From assembly GCF_002238045.1 (NCBI RefSeq), contig NZ_NBYO01000003.1, forward strand, positions 186,001 to 250,000: DNA of 64,000 nucleotides. Reading direction: 5' to 3'. Below the pieces are notes generated by a model that was not told the origin of the DNA, searched no databases, and saw only the letters and a program-made list of their open reading frames with translations. Below, one piece after another: positions 61,847-64,000 of this stretch; position 1 is the first letter of the stretch; each line of letters starts with the position of its first letter. Source of the stretch: Notoacmeibacter marinus (GTDB lineage Bacteria; Pseudomonadota; Alphaproteobacteria; Rhizobiales; Rhizobiaceae). Position numbers and translations under genes: made by a program.

Positions 61847-64000
61847 ATGTCCAACAACAAAATGCTGATCGACGCCTCCCACCCGGAAGAAACGCGCGTG
61901 GTGGTGTGTCGCGGCAATCGCATCGAAGAATTCGACTTCGAATCCCAGCATAAGAAGCAGCTCAAGGGCAATATCTATCTGGCGCGCGTAACGCGTGTCG
62001 AACCCTCATTGCAGGCCGCTTTCGTCGAATATGGCGGCAATCGCCACGGCTTCCTCGCCTTCTCCGAAATCCACCCGGATTACTACCAGATTCCGCTTGC
62101 CGACCGGCAGGCGCTCGCCGCCGCGGAAGCCGAAGAGGCCCTGCGCGAAAGCCAGGAAGAAGACGAAGAGCAGGAAGAAAACAGCCGCTCCCGCCGACGT
62201 CGGCGTTCCAGTCGGAGCCGCAAGAAAAATGATGATGCCAAGGGCGCGTCGAAGGCTGAAAAGAACCAGACCGACACAGAAGGCGATGGCGCTTCGGCAC
62301 AATCCGGCGAAGACGGTGCCTCGACCGCAACCTCCGATGAAACCGCAGGTGGTGCAGACCATCTTCCGGCATCTGAAGAGATCGTTGCGTCGAATGACGG
62401 CCCGGCCGAACAGTCTTCAGCCGAAACCGCCGACCGGTCCGAGGAAGCGGTTGCTTCCGGTAGCGACGATCAGACCGGCAGCGGCGATCAAGCCACTGAA
62501 AGCGATGCGCAGGACGAAGATGACAACCCTTCGTCTATCGCCATGGCCGTCGACAGCGATGTCGTGTCCGAGAAGGTCGAAGAAGCCGCCGACGAGGACG
62601 ATTCCGATTCGGATGATGACGACGACAGTGACGATGATGACAGCGATGACGACGAGGACGATGAAGAGGTCGAAAATCTCGGCTCCGACGATCCCGTCGA
62701 GGAAACCCGCCGCAAGCGCACCCCTCGGAAGAACTACAAGATTCAGGAGGTCATCAAGCGCCGCCAGATTCTGCTGGTTCAGGTCGTCAAGGAAGAGCGT
62801 GGCAATAAGGGCGCTGCTCTGACGACTTATCTGTCGCTCGCCGGACGCTACTCGGTTCTCATGCCGAACACGGCGCGTGGCGGCGGTATCTCGCGCAAGA
62901 TCACCCAGGCGTCGGATCGCAAGCGCCTGAAGGACATCGTGAAGGATCTGGACGTTCCGCAGGGCATGGGCGTGATTTTACGCACGGCGGGCGCCAATCG
63001 TTCGAAGCCGGAGATCAAGCGCGACTACGAATATCTGATGCGGTTATGGGACAATGTCCGCTCACTGACCTTGGAATCCACCGCTCCGGCGTTGGTCTAT
63101 GAAGAAGGCAGCCTCATCAAGCGCAGCGTCCGCGACCTCTACAACAAGGACATCAGCGAAATTCTGGTGTCCGGCGAAGAGGGCTATCGCGAGGCCAAGG
63201 ACTTCATGCGGATGCTCACGCCGAGTCATGCCAAGGCCGTCCAGCCATATCGCGATCCGCAGCCTCTCTTCGCGCGCCACGGCGTGGAGTCGCAGCTCGA
63301 CAGGATGCTGCAGCCACAAGTCACGCTCAAGAGCGGTGGCTACCTCATCATCAACCAGACCGAAGCGCTCGTAGCGATCGACGTCAATTCGGGACGCTCC
63401 ACACGGGAGCACTCGATCGAGGACACCGCGCTCGCCACAAATCTCGAGGCGGCTGAAGAAGTGGCGCGGCAATTACGCCTGCGCGATCTGGCTGGTCTGA
63501 TCGTCATCGATTTCATCGATATGGACGAGAAGCGTAACAACCGGTCCGTCGAGAAGCGGCTGAAGGACTGCCTGAAGGACGATCGCGCCCGTATTCAAGT
63601 CGGCCGCATCTCACCGTTCGGCCTTCTGGAAATGAGCCGTCAGCGCATCCGGTCTTCCGTTCTGGAAAGCACGATGAATCCGTGCGACCATTGCCATGGC
63701 ACGGGCTACATCCGCTCGGATTCCTCGACAGCGCTTCACGTCATCCGTTCGATCGAGGATCATCTGACGCGCGACAGTCGTTTCAACATCACGGTGCGCA
63801 CGGCTTCGCATATCGCGCTTTATGTACTGAACAACAAGCGCGCAATGCTGATCGAACTGGAACAGCGTTTCGGCGTCGCGATCCTGGTGGAAGCCGACGA
63901 AACGCTCGGCGCCAAGATCCTCGACATTCAGCGTGGCGAAGCCGCTGTCGCTGACGAGAATGCCGAGCGCCTTCCGCCCTCGACCGGACGGACCACGCTC
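61847..64000 (+). CDS. rne: ribonuclease E (3' end outside the window)
   Basis: 718 codons are visible from ATG 61847 to the window edge. The enzyme initiates mRNA decay and processes rRNA and tRNA. The N-terminal S1 domain is split: its first half (about 41-83, GNIYLARVTRVEPSLQAAFVEYGG) and second half (from about 288) are separated by roughly 200 residues. That insert is basic (SRRRRRSSRSRKK) and then extremely acidic. Catalytic Asp512 (AIDVNSG) and Asp555 (VIDFIDM) and the zinc-link cysteines 613/616 (CDHCHGTG) have the same spacing as in E. coli RNase E. The C-terminal degradosome scaffold is not in view. Confidence 0.97.
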   Translation, partial: MSNNKMLIDASHPEETRVVVCRGNRIEEFDFESQHKKQLKGNIYLARVTRVEPSLQAAFVEYGGNRHGFLAFSEIHPDYYQIPLADRQALAAAEAEEALRESQEEDEEQEENSRSRRRRRSSRSRKKNDDAKGASKAEKNQTDTEGDGASAQSGEDGASTATSDETAGGADHLPASEEIVASNDGPAEQSSAETADRSEEAVASGSDDQTGSGDQATESDAQDEDDNPSSIAMAVDSDVVSEKVEEAADEDDSDSDDDDDSDDDDSDDDEDDEEVENLGSDDPVEETRRKRTPRKNYKIQEVIKRRQILLVQVVKEERGNKGAALTTYLSLAGRYSVLMPNTARGGGISRKITQASDRKRLKDIVKDLDVPQGMGVILRTAGANRSKPEIKRDYEYLMRLWDNVRSLTLESTAPALVYEEGSLIKRSVRDLYNKDISEILVSGEEGYREAKDFMRMLTPSHAKAVQPYRDPQPLFARHGVESQLDRMLQPQVTLKSGGYLIINQTEALVAIDVNSGRSTREHSIEDTALATNLEAAEEVARQLRLRDLAGLIVIDFIDMDEKRNNRSVEKRLKDCLKDDRARIQVGRISPFGLLEMSRQRIRSSVLESTMNPCDHCHGTGYIRSDSSTALHVIRSIEDHLTRDSRFNITVRTASHIALYVLNNKRAMLIELEQRFGVAILVEADETLGAKILDIQRGEAAVADENAERLPPSTGRTTL

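Noticed and set aside
62560-62690. Possible tandem DNA repeat
   Set aside because: GAC/GAT-rich stretch without a fixed repeat unit; it encodes the acidic part of RNase E.
62488-62721. Minus-strand serine-rich frame
   Set aside because: It is the reverse reading of the acidic repeat-like insertion of RNase E. GAT/GAC runs read as Ser codons on the other strand.

Overview
The window reads as chromosome of an alphaproteobacterium of the Hyphomicrobiales (Rhizobiales) type. The reasons are a suf operon in the order cysteine desulfurase-sufB-C-D-S-T-A behind a palindrome of Irr/ICE-box form, a three-gene N-acetylglutaminylglutamine (NAGGN) osmolyte operon, an Anbu/ATP-grasp/alpha-E/transglutaminase cluster, an RNase E with a long acidic insertion in its S1 domain, and generally GC-rich coding. 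The genus cannot be named from the sequence alone. No insertion sequence, prophage or CRISPR array was seen.

Layout. 1-1.5 kb: the end of an unidentified gene, a LysR regulator and a small divergent gene. 1.5-14.1 kb (minus strand): the transcription/translation block tRNA-Trp-secE-nusG-rplK-rplA-rplJ-rplL-rpoB-rpoC, ending in a strong terminator. 14.3-18.6 kb: a surface-glycan module with a HAD phosphatase and kdsB (CMP-Kdo synthetase) facing two paralogous glycosyltransferases that carry GT29/sialyltransferase-like motifs, a GT8-like transferase and a VOC protein. It lies between tuf (18.8-19.9 kb) and tRNA-Trp-secE, which are adjacent in many bacteria. 20-23 kb: a membrane GGDEF-EAL protein convergent with a FeeM-like N-acyl amino acid synthase. 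23.1-24.3 kb: tRNA-Gly, tRNA-Tyr and a 23S rRNA methyltransferase. 24.5-28.5 kb: the Anbu peptidase cluster. 28.6-33.3 kb: NAGGN synthesis. 33.4-39.5 kb: topoisomerase IB, class II photolyase, tRNA-Thr, a stand-alone Lrp-type domain, NAD kinase, a DEAD-box helicase and a TfoX-domain protein. 39.5-46.7 kb: the suf operon. 46.9-57.2 kb: alpha/beta hydrolase, anmK, tyrS, a giant AsmA/YhdP-like protein, a 1-Cys Bcp, a DUF455 protein, an M23 peptidase and prfB with a programmed +1 frameshift. 57.4-64 kb: PBP1A, an AmiC-type amidase and rne, which runs off the end.

How it fits together. Most of the window is core machinery: RNA polymerase, ribosomal stalk, EF-Tu, RF2 and RNase E for gene expression; PBP1A, amidase, M23 peptidase and AnmK for wall growth and recycling; Suf for iron-sulfur clusters, probably under iron/heme control. 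The most interesting lead is the kdsB-linked pair of GT29-like enzymes, which could be CMP-Kdo-dependent transferases of a type not usually described in bacteria. Secondary leads are an unannotated 58-residue membrane protein between sufB and sufC, a matching hairpin next to the ribosome-binding sites of sufB and sufA, and a densely structured RNA region ahead of rplJ.
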